Below, piece after piece: positions 12,066 to 22,930 of a stretch of 64,000 bases of DNA. This stretch comes from Mesorhabditis belari (taxonomy: Eukaryota; Nematoda; Chromadorea; Rhabditida; Rhabditidae). Under the pieces are notes generated by a model. That model saw only the letters and a list, made by a program, of their open reading frames with translations, ran no database searches and was not told the origin of the DNA. The stretch covers positions 1,302,001 to 1,366,000 of the forward strand of contig CAUEEP010000732.1 of assembly GCA_958450365.1 (NCBI GenBank). The letters run 5' to 3'. The first letter of the stretch is position 1, and each line of letters starts with the position of its first letter. Both the position numbers and the translations under genes were made by a program.

Positions 12066-12394
12066 ACTAAAACCTTATCTAGCCTGGAAATTTCTTTTGG
12101 AACACGTCTAATAGTTTTCGTAGCTCCTGTGATAGAACTTGAGAATAGAAATAGACGAAATAAAAGAAAATTTTAGAATCTTGTCCTTTGATCTTGAATA
12201 ACCTTGAAGTTCTAGTTCAAAACTGGAGTCAAAGTTTGTCAGCCAAAGTCAAAGTTTCTTATGGATTTTCTGTTGCACAGCAGTAAGATTATAAAAATAG
12301 TAAAAGATTAGAGTTAAAAACAATTTGGTTGTGTGTAAATCCATATTGACAGGAGAAAAAAAGAGATTTGTTGAGATGAACAGAAAGAGGACAT

Positions 12395-12605
12395 TTCAGA
12401 AAAAAGAGGAGAAGAAGGAGAAGAAAGAGAAGAAGGAGAAGAAGGAGGAGAAGAAGGAGGAGGAGAAGGAGAAGGAGGAGGAGGAGGAGACGGAGAAGGA
12501 GGAGGAGAAGGAGGAGAAGAAGAAGGAGGAGAAGGAGGAGAAGAAGGAGACGAAGGAGAAGACGGAGAAGAAGAAGACGGAGAAGAAGAAGAGAAGAAGA
12601 AGAAG
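12395..12605 (+). repeat. 210-bp pure purine triplet tract (GAA/GAG/GGA)
   Basis: Essentially all A/G on the plus strand with 3-bp periodicity; only three or four C residues (GACG) interrupt it. Such homopurine mirror-like tracts can form triplex DNA. The long plus-strand Lys/Glu and minus-strand Leu reading frames are by-products of composition. Confidence 0.9.
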
Positions 12606-13175
12606 GGTAGTTATTGTATATGAAAGGAAAGGGGGGAAAGGATAATGAGACTTGAATGGATCTTCCCGTCTTTCCCTCTATAGACAGTCTTCTCATAAAC
12701 AAATTGCACACCTTTGTGCCGAGTTCATGAACTTCACAAGAGTGGTTTCAAGACTTATTCTGGCAATGAGTGTAGAGTTTGATGAAAAGTTGAAAGGTTG
12801 AAAGATTGAGAGGTTGGTTGAAAGGTTTAAACGATTGTTATGGCTTTGAGTCTACTTCTTTGAGTTTAGAACACAGCTGTAGACAGCTTGATAAGTGTTT
12901 CTCTTGTTAACACTTGTGTTTTTCTTCTTAAACTTACTTATTTACAATAATAAGAGTAACAAGAGTTAACTGTTTAACTTTACTTACAAGAGAAGTAACT
13001 TACAAGAGAAGTAGCTTTGCTGACAAGTAACTACAAGGGAAGTAACTACAAGAGAAGTAGCTTTACTGACAAGTAACTACAAGAGAAGTAACTTTACTTA
13101 CAAGAGAAGTAAAGAGTTATTGTAAGTAGAGTTAAACAAAAATCAAAGCTTTCAAATAAATATTGACATTTATTT

Positions 13176-16100
13176 CTAATCAAAGACAAATGAACAAAAA
13201 ACAAAGAAATGAGACCAATAATTTTTATCACGAAGACCCATTTGTGAATTGTTGCAGTATAGTGATTGAAAGTTACCATAAAAGTAATCTAAAGAATTGT
13301 TTTTGGTAACACAAAATTCTCCCCAAAACTTCACCGACTTTCTTTCCCCTTTCGTCTCTTTGTTCTCATGCAATGTACAACCACCATTCTCGATTTCACT
13401 CTGAAACAAATATCAAATAAAATTTTGTTCAATTTAATTGATAGATTACTAGCTTTATAACTTGCTTTATTACAAGAAATAGAATAGACTTTTACTCCTA
13501 TATTAAATATTAGGTGTGTGAAAAAGTAATCCACGTTTTTTATTTTTATTTTGTTTAAATAAATATATCTAAACAATTTTTTATTTTTTATTAACGATAT
13601 ATATTAGGTTGTCCAGTTATGAATGCGCGCCTGCTCTTGAACAGCGTACCTTAGAGCTATACAATTTTATCAAACCCTATTCTCTATATGCTGTCCAAGA
13701 TTTCTTATTTATTACAACTTTTCGTGTTTTTGACGTTAAACTAATTCATTTTTGATTTAATTTCCGTGTTTAGATGACCGAGACGAAGTTTCGTCTTCGT
13801 GCCAATCTTTGGTATGACTTCAAATTGGGCAAAAATACCGTTGAATCTCATCGAGATCTCTGCAAAGTATTTGGCGAAGATGCTATTTCGGAAAGCCAGT
13901 GTCGCCGATGGTTTCAACGATTTCGAGAAGGAAATGAATCTTTGGAAGACGAAGACCACCAACGACGACCTCCAGCGATCGATAATGCAGTACTGAAGCA
14001 GGCGATAGAAATGAATCCTCGACAAACTACACGTGAACTTGCAGAAATATTTAGAGTAAGCCCTCAAACAATTTCCGAGCATTTAAATCCTGGGGAAAAC
14101 AAGCCGACAAGAAAAATGGGTTCCTCATCTTCTCAGCAATGCCAATAAAGCTACTCGTGTCACTATGGCGGGTATTCTTCTTCGTTTGGCAAAAAATACT
14201 GGGTTTTACGATGAAATCCTTAATTGCGATGAAAAATGGATTCAATATGATAATTCTACACGAAAACGGCAAAAGCTAGAACCTGATGAGGAGCCAATAC
14301 CAACACCAAAACCCGACTTCCATGGCAAGAAAGTAATGCTTACTGTCTGGTGGAATTCCCAAGGCATTGTTTATTTTGAGCTGCTTAAACCTGGACAAAC
14401 AATCACGGGGTGAAACGTATGCACAACAACTGGAACGAATGAACAATGTATTGCTACAAAAAGGCCTTGATCCTTCAAACATAAAGTTCATTCAAGATAA
14501 CGCCCGTCCACACGTTGCAAAGATTGTTCAGGAAAAACTCGAAGAGTTGGGCTGGGAAACTCTCCCGCATCCGCCATATTCTCCGGATATTTCTCCTTCG
14601 GATTACCATTTATTTCGCTCAATGCGAAACCATTTGGCCGGAAACAAGTTCAAAGAAGTTGAAGTACTCGAAAAATGGATAGCCGACTTCTTTGCCTCAA
14701 AACAAGCCAATTTTTACGCGGAGGGAATTCATTCTTTGCATGGAAGATGGAAACAAATATTGTTAACAAATGGTGAATATATTGATGATTGAGCTGTTAA
14801 ACTGTTGGTTTTAAAATAAAGAGTTGTTATCTTAAAAACGCGCATTTATAACTGGACAACCTAATATATCGTTTAAAAGCTCATTTTTTCCTCTTTCAAA
14901 TGATATATTCATTTTGTTAAAAGGACGACAATAAACTACTTTCATTTTAGTTTGAAAATGGTATACACAAGTATCGTTATTCGGTCAAATTTGCTTTATG
15001 AGTTCAAAAATGGGTTGAAAGCTGCGGAGGCTGCACGTCGAGTTCGGAATGCGTTTGGCGAAGACGCCGTTACTGATGATACCGCTAGGTTTTGGTTCCA
15101 ACGATTCAAAGGTGGTAATGAAAGCCTAGAAGATGAACCACGTGGCGGTCGCCCTGAGACCTGTTCGGATGACCAAATAAGACGCTGTCTTCTCGAAAAC
15201 CCTCGTTCAACCTCTTCAGAAATAGGCCTTACATTAAATTGTGATGGGTCAACCGTAAGGAAACGCTTGAATGCCATGAATTTTATTAAAAAGTTGGACA
15301 AATGGATACCGCATAAATGTTAAAAACGTGGATTACTTTTTCACACACCTAATAGAATCCTTTTATTCCAATATTACCTCGAAATCCTTTCCTTTCAACT
15401 CCTCTAACATATGAAGTTTAGGCGGATGTTTATGAGCTGTTCGACTCAAATCAATGCGACCAAATCTGAGATTTCAATTTCAATTAACATTTAATTGCTA
15501 GAAATGAAGAGAATTTCGTTGAATTGTCAAGAAATTCGTCAAGAAAGAAAGAAATACCTTAATTTTGAATCAGGCGCATTCGGCTGATCTCTGACTTTCC
15601 AAAAGGCATCTTCTTCAAAAGCAGCTGAAAGATTTCATTGAGATTTTTGCATAAACAATCGAACCTAACTCACGTGGTTCTTTATTCTGTAAAATGTTGA
15701 CAATCGTAAAAGAAGTGACAATGTTTCGATCAAGAATATAGGCTAACTCAATGTCATCATCGTCCAAACCAAATGGTCGCATTAGATCTTGCCCAACCTG
15801 AGATCAAAAAATTGATTTATTAATAATGGGAAAAAAAGAACCATTCTTTCTAGTCGCCGGGATCGAGCCCTTAACTTTAACCCGACTAGGAGTCAAAAAC
15901 TAAGTAATTTAAGTAATCTAGGGAATCTATGGAATCTAGGGAATCTAAGGAAACTAAGGAATCTAAGGAATCTATGGAACCTATGGAATCTATGGAACCT
16001 ATGGAATCTAAGGAATCTAAGGAATCTATGGAACCTATGGAATCTAAGGAATCTATGGAATCTATGGAATCTAAGGAACCCAAGGAATTTAAAGAACCCA

Positions 16101-19100
16101 AGGAATTTAAGGAATCCGCCAATAATCGCCCCCGCCAATAATCGGTACCCCCGATAATCGCTACCATTAACCGTAAAGATACCAAAGCTCATTTCTTGGA
16201 CCGTTACAAAACTGAAGCAGAATTGTTTGTTGTTTAAGAATTGAATTAAGGTGAATTAAGATATTTGAATAAAACAATATTTTGATGGTCAAAGTATTTT
16301 GATTTAAGTATTTGAAGTACTTGTGGAGTTAGGAGGATTAAGAAAGGAGGATCTTTCTCAAATATGGTTTTTCTGGGGGTAATCTTGGGAATCATTACTA
16401 GATTGTTATAAATCACTAGAAATTACTTTAAAATAATCAAATATTAAATAATAGATCTCTTTTTTACGACTCTTACTTTAAACCATCCGACAAAGAACAA
16501 GAATTGGACAACGGTGAACAAAGGAAATCTCAAATCGACAGCATCAAAGCCTGAGCCTGAAATAAGAAATTGACTTTTTTTTGATTTAAAAATATTAGAT
16601 AGATCCTCTATTAGATAGATATTATAATATTATCGATTAAAGATTGCACTTACGTCCTTTTGCCTCAATCTCAACGATACTTTGTCGTCCAAAGAGGCAA
16701 AAGAAGAAGAAAGCGTAAGTGGCAAGTGCAGCCACCTAAAAGTCTAACTTATAATATTATTATTTAATATCTATTGGTAAAATGTAACAAAATATTGGAA
16801 CTAGATGAAATAAGCACTCTCGTAGAGTTATTTTTAATCTCTGATCTCTTTGCTTTATGTGGTTATCGTATAGTAATGGCTCTAATCATCAAACCGGTTG
16901 ATCTATCAGCGAGATCAACTTACGACATTGTTGTTAAAGGTTTACAAAGGAATTTTGCTTGAACTATAAACATTTTCATTAAGCTATTAAGATTTAAAGT
17001 TGATAGGTATCAATGTTATAAGTTTACGTCTACAGAGCTTAGATGTACAAAGCTTAGATGTACAGAGCTTAGATGTACAGAGCTTACATGTACATGTACA
17101 GAGCTTAGATGTACATGTACAGAGCTTAGATGTACAGAGCTTAGATGTACAAAGCTTAGATATACAGAGCTTAGATATACAGAGCTTAGATGTACAGAGC
17201 TTAGATGTACATGTACAGAGCTTACATGTACAGAACTTGCATGTACAGAGCTTAGATCAACAGAGCATGTGCTTTATTAAATGATGATTTTCTCAAAAAC
17301 CAAAAAAGTTCACAGTCTTTTCATTTAGATATTTCAAATCTATGGATATCTTTTTACTAGTTTTTGTAAAAATTTTAAACTTCATTGGTTTCATTGACTT
17401 TAAACATGATTCGAAAAAATGAAATCTGTCAAAAATGTGCTCATTTTTGTTAGCCAATATCAGCTCTCATTTGCAATAATGGACCTTAAAAAGCTTTTAC
17501 TTTTATAGTAATTAACTTTAAAAACGTATTAATTCAGAAAAAGACGATTTTTAAAGACCCGAAACTCGAATTTAACTGTTTTTTAGCATTATGCCGGGTA
17601 GCCTTTTTAAAATTTTATTTTGACGAGAGATTTAAGATCTTTGAAGAGCTAGTTGGTTCTGATCAAGATCGTTTAGGTGATCGTTTAGATGTAGAAATGC
17701 TTTCCAGAATTCCAGCTTCAAAATACTATATAGTAAGTCGAATTTTAAGCTGGATTTTAGCTGAAAAATGAAGCTTTTTTTGTTGTAAAGTGTGAAACCC
17801 TGTAAACGATGGTTTTGATTTTGCTTTGAAGACAACCTGTGTGTAGACGAGCGGCACACAAACCCAATCATGACAGAAAAGTCGACGAAACGATATCCGA
17901 AACGTTTTCAGCTCCTAAATCGTTTAGTTTTTCTCCGAGAATGACGAGAAAAATGAAGATTCGTTAAAATTGAGGACATGTTATGTCCCAGAGGCAACTC
18001 AATTCAGGGAAAATCAATGTTAGTTTCCATTTTGAAGGGATTTCATTGGGTTGACTGGGGGTTTTCTTTTTTCTGGGTATAAGAGAGAAATCGCCTCTGG
18101 GACTCACACTGATTAGCAAGAACAGGGCGGTGTCTACAGCGGTTTCCTGAAAAATAAAAGAGAAAAGATGTGATTAGGAAAAGGAGAATGATCATATTTG
18201 GTCAATTTGGCCATCAATTTGGTCATAAATTTGGCCAATTTCGTCATAAATTTAGTCATAAATTTGCCTTTAATTGCAGTGTTCTTAAATGAATCCTTCA
18301 GAAAACTACTGCTCAAAGATCTTTCTTTAAACTCACTTGATTGAAATTATTGACATAAGCGGGTAGAGCGCCAGTCTCGCTGACAATCTCTGAGACAATC
18401 TGTTGAACCCAATGGAGAGGAGTCAACCAGACACAACCCTGGTTTGTTCTCTGAAAACGAAACTTTAAAATGTAGAGATTGTATTGAAAAAAACATTTCG
18501 TCAGTTATTTATAGAAGAATCAAGATATTAAGCTGAGAATTTGTACTAAAGGGTTTTCGGGGAATCGATTGAAGCTATTCAAAATCTATTAATTGGAATT
18601 GGAACTCGGATCTATTAATTGGAATTTGAACTAAGCTTTCATTAGGAAAACGTTAATCACTCACAGAGATTTCCATCAATTGCTCATATTCTGATTCAGT
18701 CAATAGTCCACTGTCAACAATGTGACGAACGGTGGGGAAGCGAAGGCGAATTTTCGAGGAGACGTCTCTCCTAAAGATTATTCTTATCATAACAGTTGTA
18801 AGTTTGCCTTTGAAATAGTTTAAAGAAAAGATACGGTACAGTAGCTTGTCTATAGTCTTTGTTGATTGAATAAGTCAAGAGCAGTCAAGTCAATCAAGTC
18901 AATCAAGTCAATCAAGTCAGTCAAGTCATTCAAGTTAGTCAAGTCTGTCAATTCCGTCAAGTCAGTCAAGACCAACAAAGGTATCAGTGAAGTACTGCTA
19001 GGTTAAACCTCAGCGATTTGAGTCTTGATACTAGACTCAAATCCCTGGTAGTCGACTTTCCATTATACTTTAAATCTATAGAATTTGATCTCACTCACCA

Positions 19101-20087
19101 AGCCAGTGCACACGTTAAATTCAAATAGCGAGCGATTCGATGCCGAACCCGAGCCTGCTTTGGGTCACTTGATGGAACGACGAAACAAAGAAGTGAGAGA
19201 AGATCTTCCGGCCAACAAAGGCATTCAAATTGTCTCCACCATCTAGAAATTGACATCTTTCTTGAATTTCCTTTCCATTTACAGCTAAAAAGTTTAGTCG
19301 TATTCCCATTCGAGTACCTTGAGACAACATTTGACACATAAAAGCCAAGAAGAAAAGTGAGTGGTATCAATTTGGTGTACTCATTGAATTGCTGACAAAT
19401 CGAGATGAAATAGTCTCTAAATAGTATTCGAAAGTTCTAAAATAAACGATTTATCTTTAGCTTTTGAAAGTAAAAGCTTTTGAAAGCTTTGGTGATGGGT
19501 TAGACGAGGCAAAGCTAGACAACAGCTTGGACTGGCTTGCTTCCAAAATCTTTATTGCATTATCCCTGATATTAACCGATACTTTTACTCAAAAGAAGTG
19601 TTCCCTATGGCCAACTAGCCTTGTCTTGCTAAGAGCTAAGAGCTAAGCTAAGAGCTAAGCTAAGAGCTAAGCTAAGAGCTAAGCTAAGAGCTAAGCTAAG
19701 AGCTAAGCTAAGAGCTAAGCTAAGAGCTAAGCTAAGAGCTAAGCTAAGAGCTAAGCTAAGAGCTAAGCTAAGAGCCTTGTCTCCTAATCATTCAATCTCG
19801 GTCAAGGGTTCAATCCCACCGACTACATTTTTGATCCTTTTTCTCATATTCTTCTTTCTCATTTTTCGTTCTTTTTCTCATAAATCTTAACATAAACAAT
19901 CTCTTTCACCAAACCTGTATTTAAGCTTTCCATCGGGGTCGGCCCACGGTAGAATATCAGTGTAAACAAAACGGATAAGATAATGTAATCCCAAATAGAT
20001 CAACAACTCTTTCCAAACACTCCGGAATATCGATCCTTTCCACCGTAATAGCAATTGCAAAAAGTTTCCCGAATACGATATTGTCAT
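13176..20087 (-). CDS. Bestrophin-family anion channel
   Basis: Spliced model of 446 residues in 12 exons: 19915-20087, 19318-19416, 19099-19242, 18665-18770, 18337-18450, 18108-18146, 16654-16735, 16477-16556, 15674-15797, 15558-15624, 15378-15465, 13176-13400. Bestrophins form pentameric Ca2+-activated chloride or bicarbonate channels in membranes. The model starts [18 protein letters not shown], the family's N-terminal pattern. The neck motif I-P-x-x-F-x-L-G-F lies at 75-83 with Ile75, Phe79 and Phe83 in place, followed by WW at about 92. The Ca2+-clasp cluster F-G-x-D-D-D-D is at about 288-294. Intron 2 (19243-19317, 75 nt) is in frame with no stop, so its retention would insert 25 residues. 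The last exon is less certain: the frame runs to a TAG at 13176 with an AATAAA (13169-13174) one base further, but a GT at about 13288 could instead splice onward. The final intron (13401-15377) holds nested mariners. Confidence 0.9.
13604..14864 (+). mobile_element. Inner mariner element, near full length
   Basis: 1261 bp with ends TTAGGTTGTCCAGTTATG and its inverse, flanked by TA (13602-13603, 14865-14866). It is inserted in the left part of the outer mariner, so it arrived later. The length matches a complete mariner (about 1.3 kb). Its transposase frame is broken twice. Confidence 0.95.
13774..14792 (+). pseudogene. Mariner transposase, two frameshifts
   Basis: Segment 1 (13774 to about 14090) has the N-terminal helix-turn-helix region, including [14 protein letters not shown]. 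The frame changes near 14090, where the conserved KWVPH motif continues in another frame, then again at about 14413 in a GGGG run (apparent 1-bp insertion), and ends with NGEYIDD and a stop at 14792. All three catalytic Asp are visible: [16 protein letters not shown] and SPDISPSD, with 34 residues between the second and third, i.e. the mariner D,D34D pattern. With two frameshifts it cannot make a full protein as it stands, although the residues needed for DNA cutting are intact. Cis-mobilisation would need a transposase from elsewhere. Confidence 0.92.
14958..15323 (+). pseudogene. Truncated mariner transposase N-terminus (outer element)
   Basis: About 121 residues from an ATG at 14958, covering both N-terminal helix-turn-helix modules ([15 protein letters not shown], then R-x(n)-STSSEIG) and ending [14 protein letters not shown] just before the 3' terminal repeat. 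The D,D34D catalytic domain is entirely absent, so no activity is expected. A DNA-binding-only protein is conceivable if expressed. Confidence 0.88.
15850..15892 (-). repeat. tRNA-like fragment (box B half)
   Basis: Minus strand carries AAGGGCTCGATCCCGGCG, close to the box B consensus GGTTCRANNCC. The 5' half is missing. Probably a tRNA-derived repeat fragment, not a gene. Intronic in bestrophin. Confidence 0.45.
15899..16112. repeat. 9-bp minisatellite GGAATCTAT / GGAATCTAA
   Basis: About 23 tandem copies with CCT/TCT and T/A variants. Open frames on both strands result from the unit. Intronic in bestrophin. Confidence 0.95.
17031..17265. repeat. 15-bp minisatellite ACAGAGCTTAGATGT
   Basis: About 14 copies with occasional GTACAT insertions. 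It is the same unit as the array at 9900-10270, seven kilobases away in another gene. Intronic in bestrophin. Confidence 0.95.
18878..18970. repeat. 9-bp repeat GTCAATCAA
   Basis: About ten tandem copies of GTCAATCAA/GTCAGTCAA with drift toward the right end. Intronic in bestrophin. Confidence 0.85.
19605..19830 (+). repeat. tRNA-like element expanded into a 12-bp minisatellite
   Basis: Left part CTATGGCCAACTAG and right part GGTCAAGGGTTCAATCCC match box A and box B regions of the other tRNA-like elements here (compare 38405-38500 and 55550-55640). The box A word GCTAAGAGC is expanded into about 12 copies of GAGCTAAGCTAA (19625-19772). Lies in intron 1 of bestrophin. Confidence 0.7.
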
Positions 20088-20691
20088 TGAATATAATAGT
20101 TGGAAATAGGATTACGGTAAAAGAAAGATCGAATATATAGTTTGAATTCAAATATTTACTTAGTAGTAACTTTTTTGGAATCTTTGGAGAAATCACTTCA
20201 AAAAAGCCAAAATCAAATGAGTTTTAGCGTGATTCTGAAATAGATATTCAAGTAAAAATAATGAAAATACGTACGTAAATAGAAAAAGTAAATGTAAATA
20301 GAAAGTTTTTTGAAGAGTTCGGGGAAAAATTTGGCTTTAAGTGGATGGAAAAAGAAAAAGTTGAAGTGGGGCGGGGGATTGGGCCCATTTTTGGGCGATC
20401 GGAGAGGCCAATTTTTAGTTTTTGACGGGGAAAAGTTGAAGTTAGGTGTTAAAAAGTGTATTCGAATAAATCTATCGTGTAAATATCTAACCTATAATCA
20501 AATATGTCAAAATTTGAGCTTAATTTGAAAAGGGAATTGGATCAGTGAAGGAGAGTCAAAGAAAAATCAAAAATCTAAAGAGGATTTTGGAATTCAAAAA
20601 GAATGTTAGAAAAATGTTTAAAGATGTCAAAAAATGCTGAAGAAGTAAAAATGAAACAAAACTGAACAAACAAAAATGAAAAAATGAAAAG

Positions 20692-20848
20692 GTGCGGCTT
20701 GCTCGCACCACCACCGCAGGCTACAGCGGTGGTGCTCGCTCACACCACCGTTGGGAACGGCTACAGCGGTGGTGCTCGCTCACACCACCGCTGGGAACGG
20801 CTACAGCGGTGGTGCTCGCTCGCACCACCGCTGTAGCCTGCGTCTGTA
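20692..20848. repeat. GC-rich ~40-bp palindromic tandem repeat
   Basis: Three-plus copies of a unit containing GCGGTGGTG-CTCGCTCA-CACCACCGC, a perfect 9-bp-arm hairpin. The outer edges (ACCGCAGGCTACAGCGG and CCGCTGTAGCCTGCG) also pair, so the whole block is one large nested palindrome. Its GC content contrasts strongly with the flanks. Confidence 0.85.
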
Positions 20849-21194
20849 GAAAGAACGTCTAAAACTGCAACGCTCTCGCCTTAAACAATTTAAACATTTG
20901 CATAAAAAGAATTTTGGTTGGATGAATTTTGGTTTAGAAGAATAACTTTATTAGTTTCATTTTAAGGCTTTTGTTTTAGGCTTTTTAAGGAAAAATTCAT
21001 TGGGTAAACGAGAAAAAGATGGGAGGAAGGTCAAAAATCGCTTTTGTAATTGTAAAAATGGAATGGCGAAGGAAAATGAAGAATTGCGCCAGAAGGAGTT
21101 TCTTTCCACTTAGCACAAAGCACACCAATGAGGAGGAAACTTATGGAAATTATGGCCTAGGAAAAGTTCTGTGATGAGTTTGGGTTTTCCTTTA

Positions 21195-21600
21195 GCAGGA
21201 TGTCGAATTTGTAGCAGGAATATAGCAAATTTACGGCAAAATTTGTTCCGAAAGGATTGAGCATAGCTCTCTAACTATAATAAGTTTTTGTAGTTCATAG
21301 AAAATGAGTCTAAAAGGCTGTTTATGAGAAAAAAGGTTAGCTAGAAATTCGTAGAGAATGGCGGAGGAACAAAGGAACGAGAGGAACATAGAGACGAACG
21401 AAAAAGGAACAACTATCTAGCGGGAGCGTGTGCCAGACGGCGAGCGATTGTGCGGCCGCAGAAAGAACATTTCGCCAAATCGTCCGAGATTTCTCTTTTG
21501 TTCTGTAAATGATTCCCAAATGAGATTTAGTTTTTAAAATTTGTGCTTTAGGGTTTTCAGAGCCGTAGAATCCATTGACGGCGTTTATTTTAACCATTTG
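21195..21600 (+). repeat. Dispersed repeat, copy 2
   Basis: Shares ordered motifs with 970-1275, including GTGTGCCAGACGGCGAGCG and GTTTTCAGAGCCGTAGAATC. Its 115-codon minus-strand ORF (21337-21684) has no recognisable domain. Confidence 0.5.
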
Positions 21601-22267
21601 TCTCAAGAAAAGTCTCAAGAATAGAATTGGATTTGGATTTTGTAAATGGTAGCTTTTCACATTGAAAAAACTCCTAGAATACATAGGGCGACTAAAATCA
21701 AAAGAAATCCAGGCAGATCAAGGCAATTAGAGACTAGCTTCTCACTAAGAGTACACTAGAGAGTACAATGTAAGTAAAGAAATAAATGACAAAGAATTTG
21801 GAAGGAGAATTGAACCTCGCTTCATTCTAGATCGGACATCCGATATAGAATGAAGTGAGGTCAAACGTCCGATCTAGGATCAAATAGGACGTCCGATCAG
21901 TCTAGATCGGCTTCTCTAAAAGTTCACAAGAATCTAACAAAGCTTTAAATGAGATAATTCTGGGAAGAAACTCAAATAAAGAGTGTATTTTTTTCGTTTT
22001 TAATCACTCGATTCACCCCTGGAAAGGAGTCTCGGGGAGACAATCGGCAAAGGAGACAATCGGCTTTTTACCTCCCACACAACTTCTCAATACGTTAAAT
22101 ACGTGTGAAGAGGTGGGTTTTAAAAGTACAGCATCAGAAGAGAAACAGAAACAGAATTTCTTTGAAAATGAAAAATAAGAGCTAGGTGAGTTGCAAATTC
22201 TATTTTCGGAAATGGATTTGACAATTGAAAGTAATTGTATGAAGATAGTAGAACTATTCAAATTGAA

Positions 22268-22930
22268 TTTATTTTCTCTAATAGTAGTACACTAGACACG
22301 GGCATCGGGTCGGATCGGGTTGGGTCAAAATCGGGCAAAAAAATTTTGGCTTGACCCGACGCGCTGACCCGATCCGGTCGCCAAAACTCGAAAATGGACT
22401 TGTCTATAGGGCACCCTGAGCGTCGCCTAAATTCCTCGAAATCTCGAGAACCGCTTATCAGAACCTATCGATGTGGGGTCGGAAAATGTAGCTGACGATG
22501 AGATCTTGACAATGATTTGAGTGTTGAGCTTCTGTGACAAACTTGGAAACCATAAAATAGGCATTAACTCGGCTTGGCACTACTATTAGAGAGAATACGA
22601 TAGTCAAATTTGATGCGTTTACTTGGAACAGACTAGTTAGGAGGGAAGGATATTGTGACTGAACCCTTGAATACAGCTTATTTAATGTCACGGAAAACAA
22701 TGGGTGCTGTATTTTCCCTAATAGTAGTGCACCCTAAGCGTCGCCCAAATTGGTCGAAATCTCGAGAACCACTTATCAGAACCTATCGATGTGGGGTCGG
22801 AAAATGTAGCTGACGATGAGATCTTGACAATGATTTGAGTGTTGAGCTTCTGCAAAAGCTTCGAAACCGTAAAATAGTCACCAACTCGGCTCGCTTGGGT
22901 ACACTACTATTATAGAGAATACGATAGTTC
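22268..22930. mobile_element. Composite MITE family M2, locus 1 (two copies)
   Basis: Two elements (about 22268-22603 and 22707-22930) with ends like TTTTCTCTAATAGTAGTGCA and an inverse CACTACTATTAGAGAGAATAC. Both carry the core CTCGAGAACCGCTTATCAG. The spacer between them (TTTGATGCGTTTACTTGGAA...) is the same as in locus 2 at 39760-40306, so the pair has been copied as a unit. The left copy carries an insertion around CGGGTCGGATCGGGTTGGG. Confidence 0.8.

Larger units (their letters stand above)
10387..13175. other. Intergenic region between MAM and bestrophin genes
   Basis: Both flanking genes are on the minus strand, so this is the MAM gene's 5' side and the bestrophin 3' side. It holds tandem repeats at 10968-11165, 11935-12065 and 12950-13125 and a purine tract at 12395-12605. 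No exon found. An AG directly before the MAM start codon (ATCCCCAG then AAATG) could be a trans-splice acceptor. Confidence 0.55.
13510..15352 (+). mobile_element. Outer mariner element, internally deleted, split by a second mariner
   Basis: Ends TTAGGTGTGTGAAAAAGTAA and inverse complement, flanked by TA (13508-13509, 15353-15354). Removing the nested element leaves about 580 bp, roughly half a full mariner. It keeps the transposase N-terminus, but the catalytic region is gone up to the 3' terminal repeat. Lies in the last intron of the bestrophin gene, opposite strand. Confidence 0.92.

Noticed and set aside
12289..12711. Poly-Leu ORF as the C-terminus of bestrophin
   Set aside because: It is the complement of the purine tract. 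The phase could match one donor, but the sequence is pure low complexity.
21337..21684. 115-codon ORF as a gene
   Set aside because: It lies in a dispersed repeat with no domain, no supporting exons and no start context.
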